64,000 nt of DNA, from NCBI RefSeq assembly GCF_026020075.1, contig NZ_CP102772.1, forward strand, positions 5,109,501 to 5,173,500, in the 5' to 3' direction. The notes beneath the pieces were generated by a model. That model saw only the letters and a list, made by a program, of their open reading frames with translations, made no database searches and was not told the origin of the DNA. Within the stretch, counting starts at the first letter, position 1. Each line of letters opens with the position of its first letter. Below, in pieces: positions 19,161 to 28,610 of the stretch. The DNA comes from Bosea sp. NBC_00550. Its GTDB lineage: Bacteria; Pseudomonadota; Alphaproteobacteria; Rhizobiales; Beijerinckiaceae. The position numbers and the translations under genes were made by a program.

Positions 19161-19837
19161 GCGATGCTCCGGTCGATCAGCTCGGTCAGCCGGGTCTCGT
19201 CGAGGCAGCCCACCGCCCGATCGTTCCACGGGAGCACGCTCGTGACAACGCTGGCCGCGGCCCTGCCGATCGTGGCGGGAACGGCGCCCAGGCCGTGCCG
19301 GTCGAAGGTATGCAGCCCGTGGACTTCATCGACCTCGAAGGCCGAGCGCCCGCCCGCGGTGCCGATCACGACGAGTCGGCGGAAGGCGGTGATCCGCTCG
19401 CCGGCCCGCGGTGCCGCCTCGGTGTCGATGCCGAGGAGCTCGGACAGCGAAACGCAGACGAGCAGCTCCCCGCGGACATTGACGATGCCGCGCACCGCGC
19501 CGCTGCGGCGATGAGGCAGGGAATGGATCGGGCGCGGCTCCGCGATCTCCTGGCAGCTCGCGGCCGGCAGGCCGAGCCATTCCGTCCCGAGCCGGAAGAT
19601 GAGGACACTGGTGAGCGCGTCGTGATCCACCTCCTCGCTCGCGGGCCGGGCGAAGAGCCGCGTCCACTCCTCGCGATAGCCCGGCGGCAGCGGTCGATCC
19701 AGCAGCCGACGGGCGATCTGCGCGTGCGAAGCACCGTTGCGGCCAGGCCGCGACGTCTCGGTTTCCGGACCGGGCTGGCCCCCGTTGTCGAGGCTGCTTG
19801 TGGAGTGCGGTGTGTTCACGTCGGCTGTGGCGGACAT
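19157..19837 (-). CDS. wspD: WspD-like CheW coupling protein
   Basis: A 226-aa CheW-domain protein with an N-terminal extension of about 75 residues, as in WspD, which is longer than ordinary CheW. CheW features include VLIFRLGTEWLGLPA..CQEIAEPRPIHSLPHR and GIVNVRGELLVCVSL. It links the receptor WspA to the kinase WspE. It overlaps wspE by four bases and meets the end of wspC at one base, so it is translationally coupled on both sides. Confidence 0.9.
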   Translation of the reverse strand: MSATADVNTPHSTSSLDNGGQPGPETETSRPGRNGASHAQIARRLLDRPLPPGYREEWTRLFARPASEEVDHDALTSVLIFRLGTEWLGLPAASCQEIAEPRPIHSLPHRRSGAVRGIVNVRGELLVCVSLSELLGIDTEAAPRAGERITAFRRLVVIGTAGGRSAFEVDEVHGLHTFDRHGLGAVPATIGRAAASVVTSVLPWNDRAVGCLDETRLTELIDRSIA

Positions 19838-21111
19838 CAGGCTCCGCTCCTCTTCGTCAGCCGGTCGAGCCGGTCAGCCAAGGCCCGCGCTCCCGCCTCG
19901 TCTCCCCGGCGCTGCAGCAGCAACCGCAGATGCGCCAGCGCTTGGCGGTGGTCCGGCGCGAGGTAGAGGGCCTTGCGGTAGTTGCCCGCCGCATCCTCTT
20001 CGGCATCGTCCGCGTCCTGCGCGAGGCCGAGCAGATAGAAGACCTCGGCCGACGGGCCGAAGGCCGCGATATGGCGCTCGGCCGCCGCACGGGCTTCGGC
20101 GAGGCGTCCGGCATTGGCCGCGCTCTCGATGGCGGCAAGACCCGCGGCCTCGCTTTCCGGTGACGAAGCCGGAGCGCTCGGCGCCATGGTCGCTCGGCTT
20201 GCGAAGGGGCGAGGCTTCGGTTTGGGGGGAGCGCTCGAGGCGGTCGATGCCGGCAGCTTGCGAATTGCGGGCGCGTTCGCTTCCGAACGCGATCTGGCCG
20301 TGGCGCCCGGCGTGGGCGCTTCCTTCGTGAAGGCGAAGGCGCGTGGCAGCCTTGCCGATGTGAAACCATGCAGGGAAGGCAGGCCCGACTCGCCCGGCCC
20401 GACCAGAAGCAGGCCTTTGCCAGACAAGGCCTGCCGGAGCGCTGCGAGGGCGGATGCCTGCGTCTCCCGATCGAAATAGATCAGCAGGTTGCGGCAGAAG
20501 ATGATGTCGTAGGCCTCGCGCTCCATTGGCCTGGTGGGGTCGAGCACGTTGCCGAGCGAGAAGCGGACCGGGCGTCGCACGATCTCGTGCGGCCGGAAGC
20601 CGCCTTCCAGCGCCTCGAAATAGCGCTCGCGGAAGGACAGATCGCTGCCGCGGAAGGAGTTCTTCCCATAGATCGCGCGCCCGGCCAGGGCGAGGTTGCG
20701 GCTGCTGACGTCGAAGGCGTCGATCGCGAAATCCGTTGGCCCGAAGCCGGCATCGAACAGCGCCATCGCCATGGAATAGGGCTCTTCCCCGGTCGAGCAG
20801 GGCAGGCTCAGCAGCCTGATGGGGCGGTCTGTGAGCTTTGTCTCGCGTGCGTGCCGGACCATGGCGGCGAAGGCTTCGCGATCTCGGAAGAACCAGGTCT
20901 CCGGCACGATGACCGTGTCGATCAGCTCCTGGCGCTCGCTCTTGTTCCCGGCCAGATAGCTCCGATAGGCGTCGAGGCTGGGCAGTCCGCAAGCGGTCAT
21001 GCGCCGTGTCAGCGCGTGGCGAATGACGGAAGCTCCGACCGTTTCGGTGCTCAGGCCGATCATGTCCCGCAGCATCTGCTCGAAATCGCCGGTGGCTGCA
21101 CTGTTCTCCAT
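19837..21111 (-). CDS. wspC: WspC-like CheR methyltransferase with TPR tail
   Basis: A 424-aa S-adenosylmethionine-dependent receptor methyltransferase. CheR motifs are ETWFFRD, LPCSTGEEPYSMAMAL (SAM-binding) and IIFCRNLLIYFDR. After a low-complexity linker, the C-terminal 110 or so residues are helical TPR repeats (GRLAEARAAAERHIAAFG..., YRKALYLAPDHRQALAHL), as in WspC. The ATG at 21111 overlaps the wspB stop by one base (TGATG). Confidence 0.92.
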   Translation of the reverse strand: MENSAATGDFEQMLRDMIGLSTETVGASVIRHALTRRMTACGLPSLDAYRSYLAGNKSERQELIDTVIVPETWFFRDREAFAAMVRHARETKLTDRPIRLLSLPCSTGEEPYSMAMALFDAGFGPTDFAIDAFDVSSRNLALAGRAIYGKNSFRGSDLSFRERYFEALEGGFRPHEIVRRPVRFSLGNVLDPTRPMEREAYDIIFCRNLLIYFDRETQASALAALRQALSGKGLLLVGPGESGLPSLHGFTSARLPRAFAFTKEAPTPGATARSRSEANAPAIRKLPASTASSAPPKPKPRPFASRATMAPSAPASSPESEAAGLAAIESAANAGRLAEARAAAERHIAAFGPSAEVFYLLGLAQDADDAEEDAAGNYRKALYLAPDHRQALAHLRLLLQRRGDEAGARALADRLDRLTKRSGA

Positions 21112-21575
21112 CACGGCTCTGCCGTCAGTTGCCGGAACAGGATGTCGCGGATTTCCGGCGGCAGCAGAGCCTCCGGCTTGATCCATTGGATGAGCCCGGT
21201 CTCGTCGGCAGCGACCGGTCCGAGATAGGGAGGCGTTCCAGCCTCGACGCCGGAGGCGACGAAATCCGCGGGGTCGCGCTTGGTCGTCTCGATGGCCCGC
21301 TCCGCGACCAGCCCGAGGAGCTTATGCTCTCCCGGGCCCGTCGGATAGCGAAGCAGGAGGATTCGCGTGCTCAGCACCGGCGCGGCCGGGCGCCCGAGCG
21401 CCAGCAGGGAAAGGTCGATCAGCGGCACCGGCGTGCCGTGATAGCTGATCGCGCCGATGACCCCGGCGGGAGCAGCCGGCAACTGCTTTGCCGAGAGCAG
21501 CGGCAGCACCATTTCGACCTGCGCGGCATCGAGCACATAGCGATCCTGCCCTAGCTGGAACATCAGGAACAGCAT
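21111..21575 (-). CDS. wspB: WspB-like CheW coupling protein
   Basis: A 154-aa single-domain CheW protein (MLFLMFQLGQDRYVLDAAQVEMVLPLL..., GAISYHGTPVPLIDLSLLALGRPA). It couples the WspA receptor to the kinase. It lies 24 bases after wspA and overlaps wspC by one base, matching the canonical wspA-B-C order. The name depends on gene order more than on sequence. Confidence 0.9.
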   Translation of the reverse strand: MLFLMFQLGQDRYVLDAAQVEMVLPLLSAKQLPAAPAGVIGAISYHGTPVPLIDLSLLALGRPAAPVLSTRILLLRYPTGPGEHKLLGLVAERAIETTKRDPADFVASGVEAGTPPYLGPVAADETGLIQWIKPEALLPPEIRDILFRQLTAEP

Positions 21576-21599
21576 CTGTCGGCCCCGTTCCGGTTTCCG

Positions 21600-23237
21600 C
21601 TACGCTCGCAGCTTGAAGCGCGAGATGCTGCTGCGCAGCCCGCCCGAAACCTGGTTCAGCTCGTCGATCGCGAGGGTGGATTGCTGCAGGGATTCGACGG
21701 TCTGCTGGGCGGCCTCGCTGAGCTGCCCCAGCGCTTCGCTGATCTGCCCCGCGCCGGTCGCCTGCGCCTGCATGCCCTCGTTGGCGACCTCGAAGCGCGG
21801 CACGAGGCCCTGCACCTGCTCGATAATTTCCGAAAGCTGGCCGCCGACCTGCTGGACGTCCTGCATGCCGCGCCGCACCTCCTCCGAGAACTTGTCCATG
21901 CCCATCACGCCGGCCGCGACGGCCGACTGGATGTCCTTGACGATCTGCTCGATGTCGTAGGTCGAGACCGCCGTCTGATCGGCGAGGCGGCGGATTTCGG
22001 TCGCCACCACGGCGAAGCCGCGGCCATATTGTCCGGCCTTCTCCGCCTCGATCGCGGCGTTGAGCGAGAGCAGGTTGGTCTGGTCGGCGACCTTGGTGAT
22101 GGTCGTGACGACCTGGTTGATGTTGCCGGCCTTCTCGCTGAGGATCGCGAGCTTGGCGTTGATCGCGCCCGCCGCATCCATGACCTGCTGCATCGTGGTT
22201 TCCATCCGCGCCAGCCCGGCCTGCCCGCCGCCGGCCAGCGTCGCGGTCTGCTCGGCGACGCCAGAGACCTCGTCCATCGTGCGCACCAGCTCGTTCGAGG
22301 TCGCCGAGATTTCCTTGGCGGTAGCGCCGATCTCCGTCGTCGTGGCGGCGATCTCGCTGGCAGTCGCCTGCTGTTCCTTCGAGGTCGCCGCGACTTCCGT
22401 GATCGAGGTGTTGACCTGGATGCTCGACTTCTGGATCTGGCCGATCAGCCCGGCCAGATCGTCGGCCATCGCGTTGACGCCATCGGCGACAGTGCTGAAC
22501 TCGTCGCGGCGAGATAGCGCGAGCCGTTCGCTGAAATCGCCGCGCCGCATCATCTCGACCATTCCGAGCAGCTTGCCGAGCGGCACGGTGATCGCCCGGA
22601 ACAGCAGGTAGCCGCACAGCAGGGCAAGGCCGAGCGCGACGATGAATGCGACGATCAACCCGAACTCGGCGGCGCGGACGATGCGGACGATATTGCGGGT
22701 CGATTCGTCGGCCTCGGTCTTGTTGAAGTCCATCATCGTCCGGAGCGCGGTGCGCAGCCGGGCGGCGCGCGGCTCGATCTCGTTCTTCACCGTCGCGCTC
22801 TGGTCGATCGCCTGCCCGTTGCTGGCCGCAAGCTTTGCGGCCGCGATCATCGCGTCCTCTACCGGAACGAACTGCTCGAACAGGCGCTGCGCCTCGGTGT
22901 GGTTCTTGCGGTCCTGCTCGGAGTCGATGGTGGGCTCGTACGACTTCAACAGCGAGCGCATCCGCTCCCTGCTCGCCAGGATGGCATCGCTCACGCGGCT
23001 CCTTTCCGCCGCCGTGTCCGAAAGATGGAATTCATGGCTGAGGCCGTCGGCCTCCGCCCATGCCGTGGTCAACTGGGCGCTGTAGTAGAGGCCGGGGACC
23101 GTCTTGGTCTCGACGGCCAGCGCCTCGCGTTCAGTTTGCAGAAACCAGACATAGCAGAGCGCCGCGATAGCGGACATCACCGCGAGAACTGCGGCGAAGC
23201 TGAGCAGGATACGGCGGCGTATCGTCAGGCTCTTCAT
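21600..23237 (-). CDS. wspA: WspA-like methyl-accepting chemotaxis receptor
   Basis: A 545-aa transmembrane receptor. TM1 lies near residues 8-33, and a periplasmic four-helix-type sensor domain extends to about 190. TM2 (FGLIVAFIVALGLALLCGYLLF) is followed by a HAMP domain and the cytoplasmic signalling domain with the hairpin tip EAEKAGQYGRGFAVVATEIR. In Pseudomonas WspA senses surface contact. It is the first gene of the minus-strand operon reading to wspR at 14832. The 139 bases upstream (23238-23376) should hold the promoter, but I see no confident boxes there. Confidence 0.92.
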   Translation of the reverse strand: MKSLTIRRRILLSFAAVLAVMSAIAALCYVWFLQTEREALAVETKTVPGLYYSAQLTTAWAEADGLSHEFHLSDTAAERSRVSDAILASRERMRSLLKSYEPTIDSEQDRKNHTEAQRLFEQFVPVEDAMIAAAKLAASNGQAIDQSATVKNEIEPRAARLRTALRTMMDFNKTEADESTRNIVRIVRAAEFGLIVAFIVALGLALLCGYLLFRAITVPLGKLLGMVEMMRRGDFSERLALSRRDEFSTVADGVNAMADDLAGLIGQIQKSSIQVNTSITEVAATSKEQQATASEIAATTTEIGATAKEISATSNELVRTMDEVSGVAEQTATLAGGGQAGLARMETTMQQVMDAAGAINAKLAILSEKAGNINQVVTTITKVADQTNLLSLNAAIEAEKAGQYGRGFAVVATEIRRLADQTAVSTYDIEQIVKDIQSAVAAGVMGMDKFSEEVRRGMQDVQQVGGQLSEIIEQVQGLVPRFEVANEGMQAQATGAGQISEALGQLSEAAQQTVESLQQSTLAIDELNQVSGGLRSSISRFKLRA

Positions 23238-23376
23238 GATTCATTCCATCGTCGGGGCACTGTGAAGCGCGTTTCGGCCGCAATACGGGCGTGCGAACGG
23301 AGCGCTGCCAAATCATCGTTAGCGCGGAGTTATTTCCCGACTGTTGAAGAGCGCCGTTACGATTCGACCGACTATC

Positions 23377-24681
23377 TCAATCCAGACGCGGCGAAGCTTG
23401 CCGGCGCTCCCGCAGGAAATCGGCCGCCTGATAGCGCCAATAGGTCAGCTGGACGGCAGCCGTGCCGAACGGGCCGCCGTTCCAGGCGAGGCCGAAGGGC
23501 GCAAACAGCTTGAACCGGTCGCTGTCGCCCCGGATCGCCTCGGCAATGACGGTCCCGCCGATCGCCGTGGTGTTCATGCCATGGCCGCCGAAGGCCGTGC
23601 AGTACCAGACACCCGGCCGATGCTGCCCGATCTGCGGCATCAGATGGCGCGCATAGGACATCAGGCCCGACCAGGCGAGTTCGACCTTCAGCCCCGAAAG
23701 CTGCGGATAGGTCGTGACCATCTCGCGGCGCAGCAGCGCCGCGACATCGCGCGGCTCTGTCGTGCGTGTCGTGATCCGGCCGCCCCAGAGTATGCGTTTG
23801 CCGCCTTCGACGAGCCGGTAATAGTCGCCCGCACGCCGGTCGTCGCCCACCCCGGCGCCGGTGCGGATGGCCTCGCGGATCAGCTCCGGCGCCGCCTCCG
23901 TGAGCAGCACATAGGTCGCGATCGGCAGGTAGGCGTGCTTCAGCGGGGCGAACAGTCCGCCCGTGTAGCCGCCCGTGGTGAACAGCACCTGCTCGGCCTC
24001 GATCGTCGCCTGCGCCGTGCGCAGGCGCTTCACCGGCCCGGCGAGGTCGCAGGACAGGACCGGCGATGCTTCGTGGATCGCGCCGCCGAGTCGCACGATC
24101 TCGCGGGCGAGAGCGCGGGCATAGTTGAGCGGATGGAAGTGGAAGGCGTCGTCGTCCGCAAGCGCGGCGTGATATTTCGGCGAGCGCAGCAATTCGCGCG
24201 TTTCCTCGCGCGAGAGATAGCGCAGCTTGCGGCCAAAGCGCCTCTCCTGAGCGTCGCGCTCTGCCTGAAGCGCGGCGCCCCCGTCATAGCGTAGGGCCCG
24301 CATGATGCCCGGCGAAGGCGCGGCGTCGTCGATGCCGAGCCTTTCGATGTTGCGCCGGACGATGTCGACGCCCTCGATGGTCAGGCGATAGAGTTCCTCG
24401 GCCTGCTGACGGCCTGCCTGGCGCTCGATGGCGGAGAGCGACGTCGCATATCCCGCGCTGACGAAGCCGCCATTCCGTCCCGAAGCCCCCCAGGCGACAC
24501 GTTCCGCTTCCAGCAGCACGATGGAACGCCCGGCCCGCGCCAGCTCCAGCGCCGCGGTCAGACCCGCCAACCCACCGCCGACGATGCAGATATCTGCTTT
24601 GATCTGCCCGTCAGCCGGCGGGTAGCTTTCACCCGAAGCAAGGGTACGGCGATAATAGGTGTCGATATAGGACGGGGACAT
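23377..24681 (-). CDS. FAD-dependent oxidoreductase (PuuB/DAO family)
   Basis: A 434-aa flavoprotein with an N-terminal dinucleotide-binding fold (CIVGGGLAGLTAALELARAGRSIVLLEAE split as GGGLAGL plus the acidic strand end), a GASGRNGGF motif and the C-terminal AFGGHGMNTTAIGG FAD segment. This is the pattern of gamma-glutamylputrescine oxidase and related amine or amino-acid oxidases. The substrate cannot be told from sequence. It lies about 450 bases downstream of the molybdopterin reductase start region's end on the same strand and could be in the same unit, though the 104-base gap leaves that open. Confidence 0.85.
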   Translation of the reverse strand: MSPSYIDTYYRRTLASGESYPPADGQIKADICIVGGGLAGLTAALELARAGRSIVLLEAERVAWGASGRNGGFVSAGYATSLSAIERQAGRQQAEELYRLTIEGVDIVRRNIERLGIDDAAPSPGIMRALRYDGGAALQAERDAQERRFGRKLRYLSREETRELLRSPKYHAALADDDAFHFHPLNYARALAREIVRLGGAIHEASPVLSCDLAGPVKRLRTAQATIEAEQVLFTTGGYTGGLFAPLKHAYLPIATYVLLTEAAPELIREAIRTGAGVGDDRRAGDYYRLVEGGKRILWGGRITTRTTEPRDVAALLRREMVTTYPQLSGLKVELAWSGLMSYARHLMPQIGQHRPGVWYCTAFGGHGMNTTAIGGTVIAEAIRGDSDRFKLFAPFGLAWNGGPFGTAAVQLTYWRYQAADFLRERRQASPRLD

Positions 24682-24785
24682 CGGTCTCGCGCGGCAGGCT
24701 GAAGGCAGGTTCGGCGGGCAGCTATCGCGCGATCCGCCGCCGCCTTCCAGAGGGCCGGATCAGATGGCGCTCATGCCGCCAGCAC

Positions 24786-27134
24786 CTACTCAGCGGCCTC
24801 CGACACGGACGAACCCGGCGGGTCATAGGCCTGGATCGGCGGCAGGTTGCCGTCGAAGCGCTCGACCTGGACCGTTGTCAATTGCCCTGTGCAACCCTGC
24901 GCCAGCGCCGAGGTGCCGATATCGCGCGTCAGCACGTTCGGATTGCCGTGGACGCAGAGCGGCTTGTCCTCGGTCGGGTCGACGGGGTCGTACCAGGCGC
25001 CGGTCGGCAGCTGGATCACGCCCCGGCGGATGCCGTCGGTGACGTGGACAGCGGCGAGGCACGCCCCGCGCTCGTTCGACAGGCGGATGATGTCGCCGTC
25101 GGCGATGCCTCGCGCGGCGGCGTCCTCCGGGTGCATATGCGCGACCTCGCGGCCGCGATGCTTAGCATCGCTGCTATGGCCGCCGAAATCGAACTGGCTG
25201 TGCAGGCGCGTGCGGGGCTGGTTCGCGACGAGCACATAGGGGGTGGCGGTGTCCGGAACGTTCGTCGCGCCAAGCCAGGCCGGATGGCCGAGACAGTCCG
25301 TCTCTCCGAAGTTCGCGATGGTCTCGGAGAAGATTTCCAGCTTGCCGCTCGGGGTCGGCAAGGGCGAGGCGGCCGGGTCCGCGCGGAAGGCGCGCAGCTT
25401 GCCGCCATCGTCGGTTTGCTGCGGCAGCTCGTAGCCCTCGCTCGCCCAGAATTCGGCGAAGCTCGGCGCCGGCAGCCCTTTCGCTGCCAGAGCCTCGCGG
25501 GTCGGAGCGTAGAGATGTTCGAGCCACTGCCGGACGTCGCGCCCTTCGGTGAAGGCGTCGGCGGTGCCCAGCCGCTCGGCGAGGCCGGCGAAGATCGCGT
25601 AGTCGTCGCGCGCTTCGCCATAGGGCGCGACGACGGGATGCATCGGCACGAGCAGCGGATCGTTGGAGTTGCCGCCGATATCCTCGCGCTCCAGCGTCAT
25701 CGTGCAGGGCAGGACGACATCGGCGTGGCGGGCCGTCGCGGTCCAGGCCAGTTCGTGGACGACGAGCGTGTCGAGCCGGGCGAAGGCCTGCCGCAGCCGG
25801 TTCAGGTCCTGATGGTGGTGGAACGGGTTGCCGCCGGCCCAGTAGACCAGCTTGATCTCGGGATAGGTCCGGGTCTGGCCGTTGTAGCGATAGGTCGTCC
25901 CCGGGTTCAGCAGCATGTCGGAAATGCGCGCGACCGGGATGTAGTCGCTGACCGGATTCCGGCCTTGCGAGAACGTCGGCATGGGCACGGCGTTGTAACG
26001 CCGCCCGTAATAGGCGATGGCGCCGAGCCCATAGCCATAGCCGCCGCCGGGCAGGCCGATCTGGCCGAGCGCTGCCGCGAGAACCATGCCCATCCAGACC
26101 GGCTGCTCGCCATGCGCGGCGCGCTGCAGGGCGTGCGCCACGACGATCAGGGCCCGCTTGCCGTGCAGGCGCCTGGCCAGCGCCATGATCTCGTCGGCCG
26201 GCAGCCCGGTGATCGGCGCGGCCCAGGCCGCGTCCTTGGGCTGCCCGTCGCTCTCGCCGAGCAGGTAGCGCTCGAACACCGGCCAGCCGGCCGTGTAGCG
26301 GTCGAGGAAGGCGCGGTCATGCAGCCCGTTGACGACGAGCGTGTGGACAAGTGCGAGCATGAGGGCCGTGTCGCTGCCCGGCACGTTCGCCACCCACTCG
26401 GCGCCGGCCTCGGCAGGCAGGTCGCTCCGCAGCGGGCTGACCAGCACGAACTCGCAGCCGCGCTCCTGCGCACGCTCCATTGCGCCGCGCTCGACATGGC
26501 GGCTGATGCTGCCGCCGGCGACCATGCTGTTCTTCAGCGCCATCCCGCCGAAGGCGAGCACGATCTCGCTGTGCTCGGCGATCTGCTCCCAGGAGACGTT
26601 GCGTTTCACGAGATCCTCGTAGTCGCCGATGATATGCGGCACGAGGACGGAGGAGGCGCCCGAGGAGTAGCTGTTGACCGAGCGCACATAGCCGCCGGTC
26701 GAGGTGTTGAGGAAGCGGTGGATCTGGCTCTGGGCGTGGTGGAAGCGCCCGGCGCTGGCCCAGCCATAGGAGCCGCCGAAGATCGCGCCGGGGCCGTGAT
26801 CGTCGCGCACGCGCCGCAGTTCGCCGGCCAGCCTGTCGAGCACCGCCGACCAGGACATCGGCACGTATTCGTCGCGGCCGCGGCGGTCGTCCGGGCCCGG
26901 CCCGTCTTCGAGCCAGCCGCGCCGCACCATCGGCTGCGCGATGCGGGCGCGATGGCGCAGGGCCGCCGGGAAGTTCTGGATGATCTCGTTGGGGTCGGGA
27001 TCGCCGGCATGCGGGCGGACTTCGAGCTGCCCGTCCTTCATCCGCGCCGAGAACACGCCCCAATGCGAGGTATGCGGGCGAAAGGCCTCGTTTTCGGTCG
27101 AAGCCTCGGGTGCCTGGCCGGCGGGGCTCGTCAT
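24786..27134 (-). CDS. Molybdopterin-dependent S/N-oxide reductase (BisC/TorZ-like)
   Basis: A 782-aa bis-MGD enzyme of the DMSO-reductase family, in the branch lacking an N-terminal iron-sulfur cluster. The GGSYGWASAGRFHHAQSQ segment matches the region of BisC/TorA/DorA that carries the serine molybdenum ligand, and a C-terminal molybdopterin-binding domain is present (LVANQPRTRLHSQ). No twin-arginine signal is visible at the start, so a cytoplasmic biotin- or methionine-sulfoxide reductase role fits better than a periplasmic TMAO reductase. The ATG at 27134 has a GAGG site 10 bases upstream; a TTG at 27152 is the only longer option. Confidence 0.85.
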   Translation of the reverse strand: MTSPAGQAPEASTENEAFRPHTSHWGVFSARMKDGQLEVRPHAGDPDPNEIIQNFPAALRHRARIAQPMVRRGWLEDGPGPDDRRGRDEYVPMSWSAVLDRLAGELRRVRDDHGPGAIFGGSYGWASAGRFHHAQSQIHRFLNTSTGGYVRSVNSYSSGASSVLVPHIIGDYEDLVKRNVSWEQIAEHSEIVLAFGGMALKNSMVAGGSISRHVERGAMERAQERGCEFVLVSPLRSDLPAEAGAEWVANVPGSDTALMLALVHTLVVNGLHDRAFLDRYTAGWPVFERYLLGESDGQPKDAAWAAPITGLPADEIMALARRLHGKRALIVVAHALQRAAHGEQPVWMGMVLAAALGQIGLPGGGYGYGLGAIAYYGRRYNAVPMPTFSQGRNPVSDYIPVARISDMLLNPGTTYRYNGQTRTYPEIKLVYWAGGNPFHHHQDLNRLRQAFARLDTLVVHELAWTATARHADVVLPCTMTLEREDIGGNSNDPLLVPMHPVVAPYGEARDDYAIFAGLAERLGTADAFTEGRDVRQWLEHLYAPTREALAAKGLPAPSFAEFWASEGYELPQQTDDGGKLRAFRADPAASPLPTPSGKLEIFSETIANFGETDCLGHPAWLGATNVPDTATPYVLVANQPRTRLHSQFDFGGHSSDAKHRGREVAHMHPEDAAARGIADGDIIRLSNERGACLAAVHVTDGIRRGVIQLPTGAWYDPVDPTEDKPLCVHGNPNVLTRDIGTSALAQGCTGQLTTVQVERFDGNLPPIQAYDPPGSSVSEAAE

Positions 27135-27310
27135 CGCCGCGATCCTCGTCAAGTGAGCTGGGAACGATGATCCGTCATCCGCCGGTCCAGGGCGGATCGC
27201 AAGAGAAATCGGGGCTTGATCGATGCGTTGGAGGCAGACCCCTTCTGCTGGAGTTCATGGTCCCGGCAAGTCAGAGTGGGCGGCGGCATTGCATGGAGAG
27301 TGACGGGACT

Positions 27311-28099
27311 ATGCAGAATATCTCCGAGGAGATGGTCGTGATCGAAAGGCAGGGCGCCGTGCTGACGGTGACCATGAACCGGCCCAGGGTGCTGAATGTT
27401 CTGGACGAGGCGCTGGCGGACGCTCTCTTGGCCGCTTTCGCGCCCATCGCGGCGGATTCGACCATCAAGGCGGTCGTCCTCGCCGGAGCCGGCCGTTCCT
27501 TCGTGGCAGGCGGCGATCTCTCCCGTTTCCACGCCGATCTCGCGAACGCGCCCGCAACCGCCGGCCTGCTCATAGACCGCTTCCATGCGCTGATGCGTCT
27601 GATCAAGGCCATGCCGCAACCGGTGATAGCGGCGGTCCAGGGGCCGGTAGCGGGCGGCGGCGTCGGTCTGGCGCTGGCCTGCGACATTGTCATTGCTGCG
27701 CAGGGCGCGAGCTTCCTCTCGGCCTATGCGAAGCTCGGAACCAATCCGGACGGCGGAACGACATGGTCGCTGGCGCGGCTGCTCGGCCCCCGGCGCGCGC
27801 TCGAATTCGTGCTGCTCAACGAAGCGATGGACGCAGAGACCGCGCTGCATCTCGGCCTCGTCAACCGGGTGGTGCCCGACAGCGAGCTGGCGGAGGCGGC
27901 GCTGGCTATTGCCGGGCGCCTGAGCCAGGGCAGTTTCGGTGCCAACCAGTCGAGCAAGGCTCTCGTCCAGGCAGCCATGGAAGGCACTTTCGACGAACAG
28001 CTGAATCTGGAGAAACGCGCCTTCACGGCCAATGCCGGAACGGCGGATTTCAGGGAGGGCATTCAGGCCTTTTTCCAGAAGCGCGCGCCGCGGTTCTGA
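27311..28099 (+). CDS. Enoyl-CoA hydratase/isomerase family protein
   Basis: A 262-aa crotonase-fold protein. Oxyanion-hole segments GRSFVAGGDLSRF and VQGPVAGGGVGLALACD are intact. The position of the second catalytic Glu in enoyl-CoA hydratase is occupied by Asp (TNPDGGTTW), as in isomerase-type members such as PaaG, so isomerase activity is as likely as hydratase. The ATG at 27311 was chosen; 27293 is an in-frame alternative. The longer frame to 27110 overlaps the divergent gene and is unlikely. Confidence 0.88.
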   Translation: MQNISEEMVVIERQGAVLTVTMNRPRVLNVLDEALADALLAAFAPIAADSTIKAVVLAGAGRSFVAGGDLSRFHADLANAPATAGLLIDRFHALMRLIKAMPQPVIAAVQGPVAGGGVGLALACDIVIAAQGASFLSAYAKLGTNPDGGTTWSLARLLGPRRALEFVLLNEAMDAETALHLGLVNRVVPDSELAEAALAIAGRLSQGSFGANQSSKALVQAAMEGTFDEQLNLEKRAFTANAGTADFREGIQAFFQKRAPRF

Positions 28100-28156
28100 C
28101 AGGTGTCACCTTGAAAGCGGGAAGGCCCCGAAAATCGTTTGCAACGCCGCCTTTGC

Positions 28157-28185
28157 TTGACATTTATCATGTCCAGCGGTGTCAT
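28157..28185 (+). promoter_or_regulatory. Candidate sigma70-type promoter
   Basis: TTGACA at 28157-28162 is followed after 17 bases by TGTCAT at 28180-28185, a partial match to the -10 consensus. It lies about 80 bases upstream of the small protein gene at 28263. The -35 element is perfect and the -10 element is weak. Confidence 0.35.
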
Positions 28186-28262
28186 GAAGGTGAGTTGGTT
28201 GACCCTGATCGGAAGGTTTGCACCCTCGGTTCCCGCGCCGCGCGCGGATGGTCGGCTTTCAC

Positions 28263-28562
28263 ATGAAACCTACAGTCTCAGACTATGCCGTGGCGATGCC
28301 CTGGTACGAACCAGAGGATTTCCCGCTGCTATGGGAACTCGCCCATGATCGCTCCGAGATGCCGCCGCGCTATGAGGACTGGCGCAGTAACGCGGAGGCC
28401 GTGATGAACGTCTGGCTCGCCAGAGGGCGAGCCTTGCAGATCGTCACGATTCGGCCAGGGCCCTTCCTGGCTTGGCTTGAGGCTCGAGGCCTGCCGAATA
28501 CGGCCGAGAACCGCCGCCGTTATGTCGAGGATCTCGTGACCAGCAATCATGATGCGGCCTGA
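28263..28562 (+). CDS. Conserved hypothetical protein, 99 aa
   Basis: A small soluble protein starting MKPTVSDYAVAMPWYEPEDF. It has no signal peptide, membrane helix or catalytic motif that I recognise. The aromatic and acidic pattern (WYEPEDFPLLWELAHDRSEMPPRYEDW) is compact and looks genuinely coding, with normal codon use. The start chosen is the ATG at 28263; an upstream start at 28218 is possible. It has its own candidate promoter and follows the enoyl-CoA hydratase gene by 160 bases. Function unknown. Confidence 0.6.
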   Translation: MKPTVSDYAVAMPWYEPEDFPLLWELAHDRSEMPPRYEDWRSNAEAVMNVWLARGRALQIVTIRPGPFLAWLEARGLPNTAENRRRYVEDLVTSNHDAA

Positions 28563-28610
28563 TGGGCCGGCGGTCTGATTTCATCCGGCATCAGCGCCAC
28601 AGGCGCCGCG

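Noticed and set aside
24882..27170. 762-codon plus-strand frame
   Set aside because: It lies wholly antisense to the molybdopterin reductase gene, has no family features, and its composition reflects the shadow of that gene.
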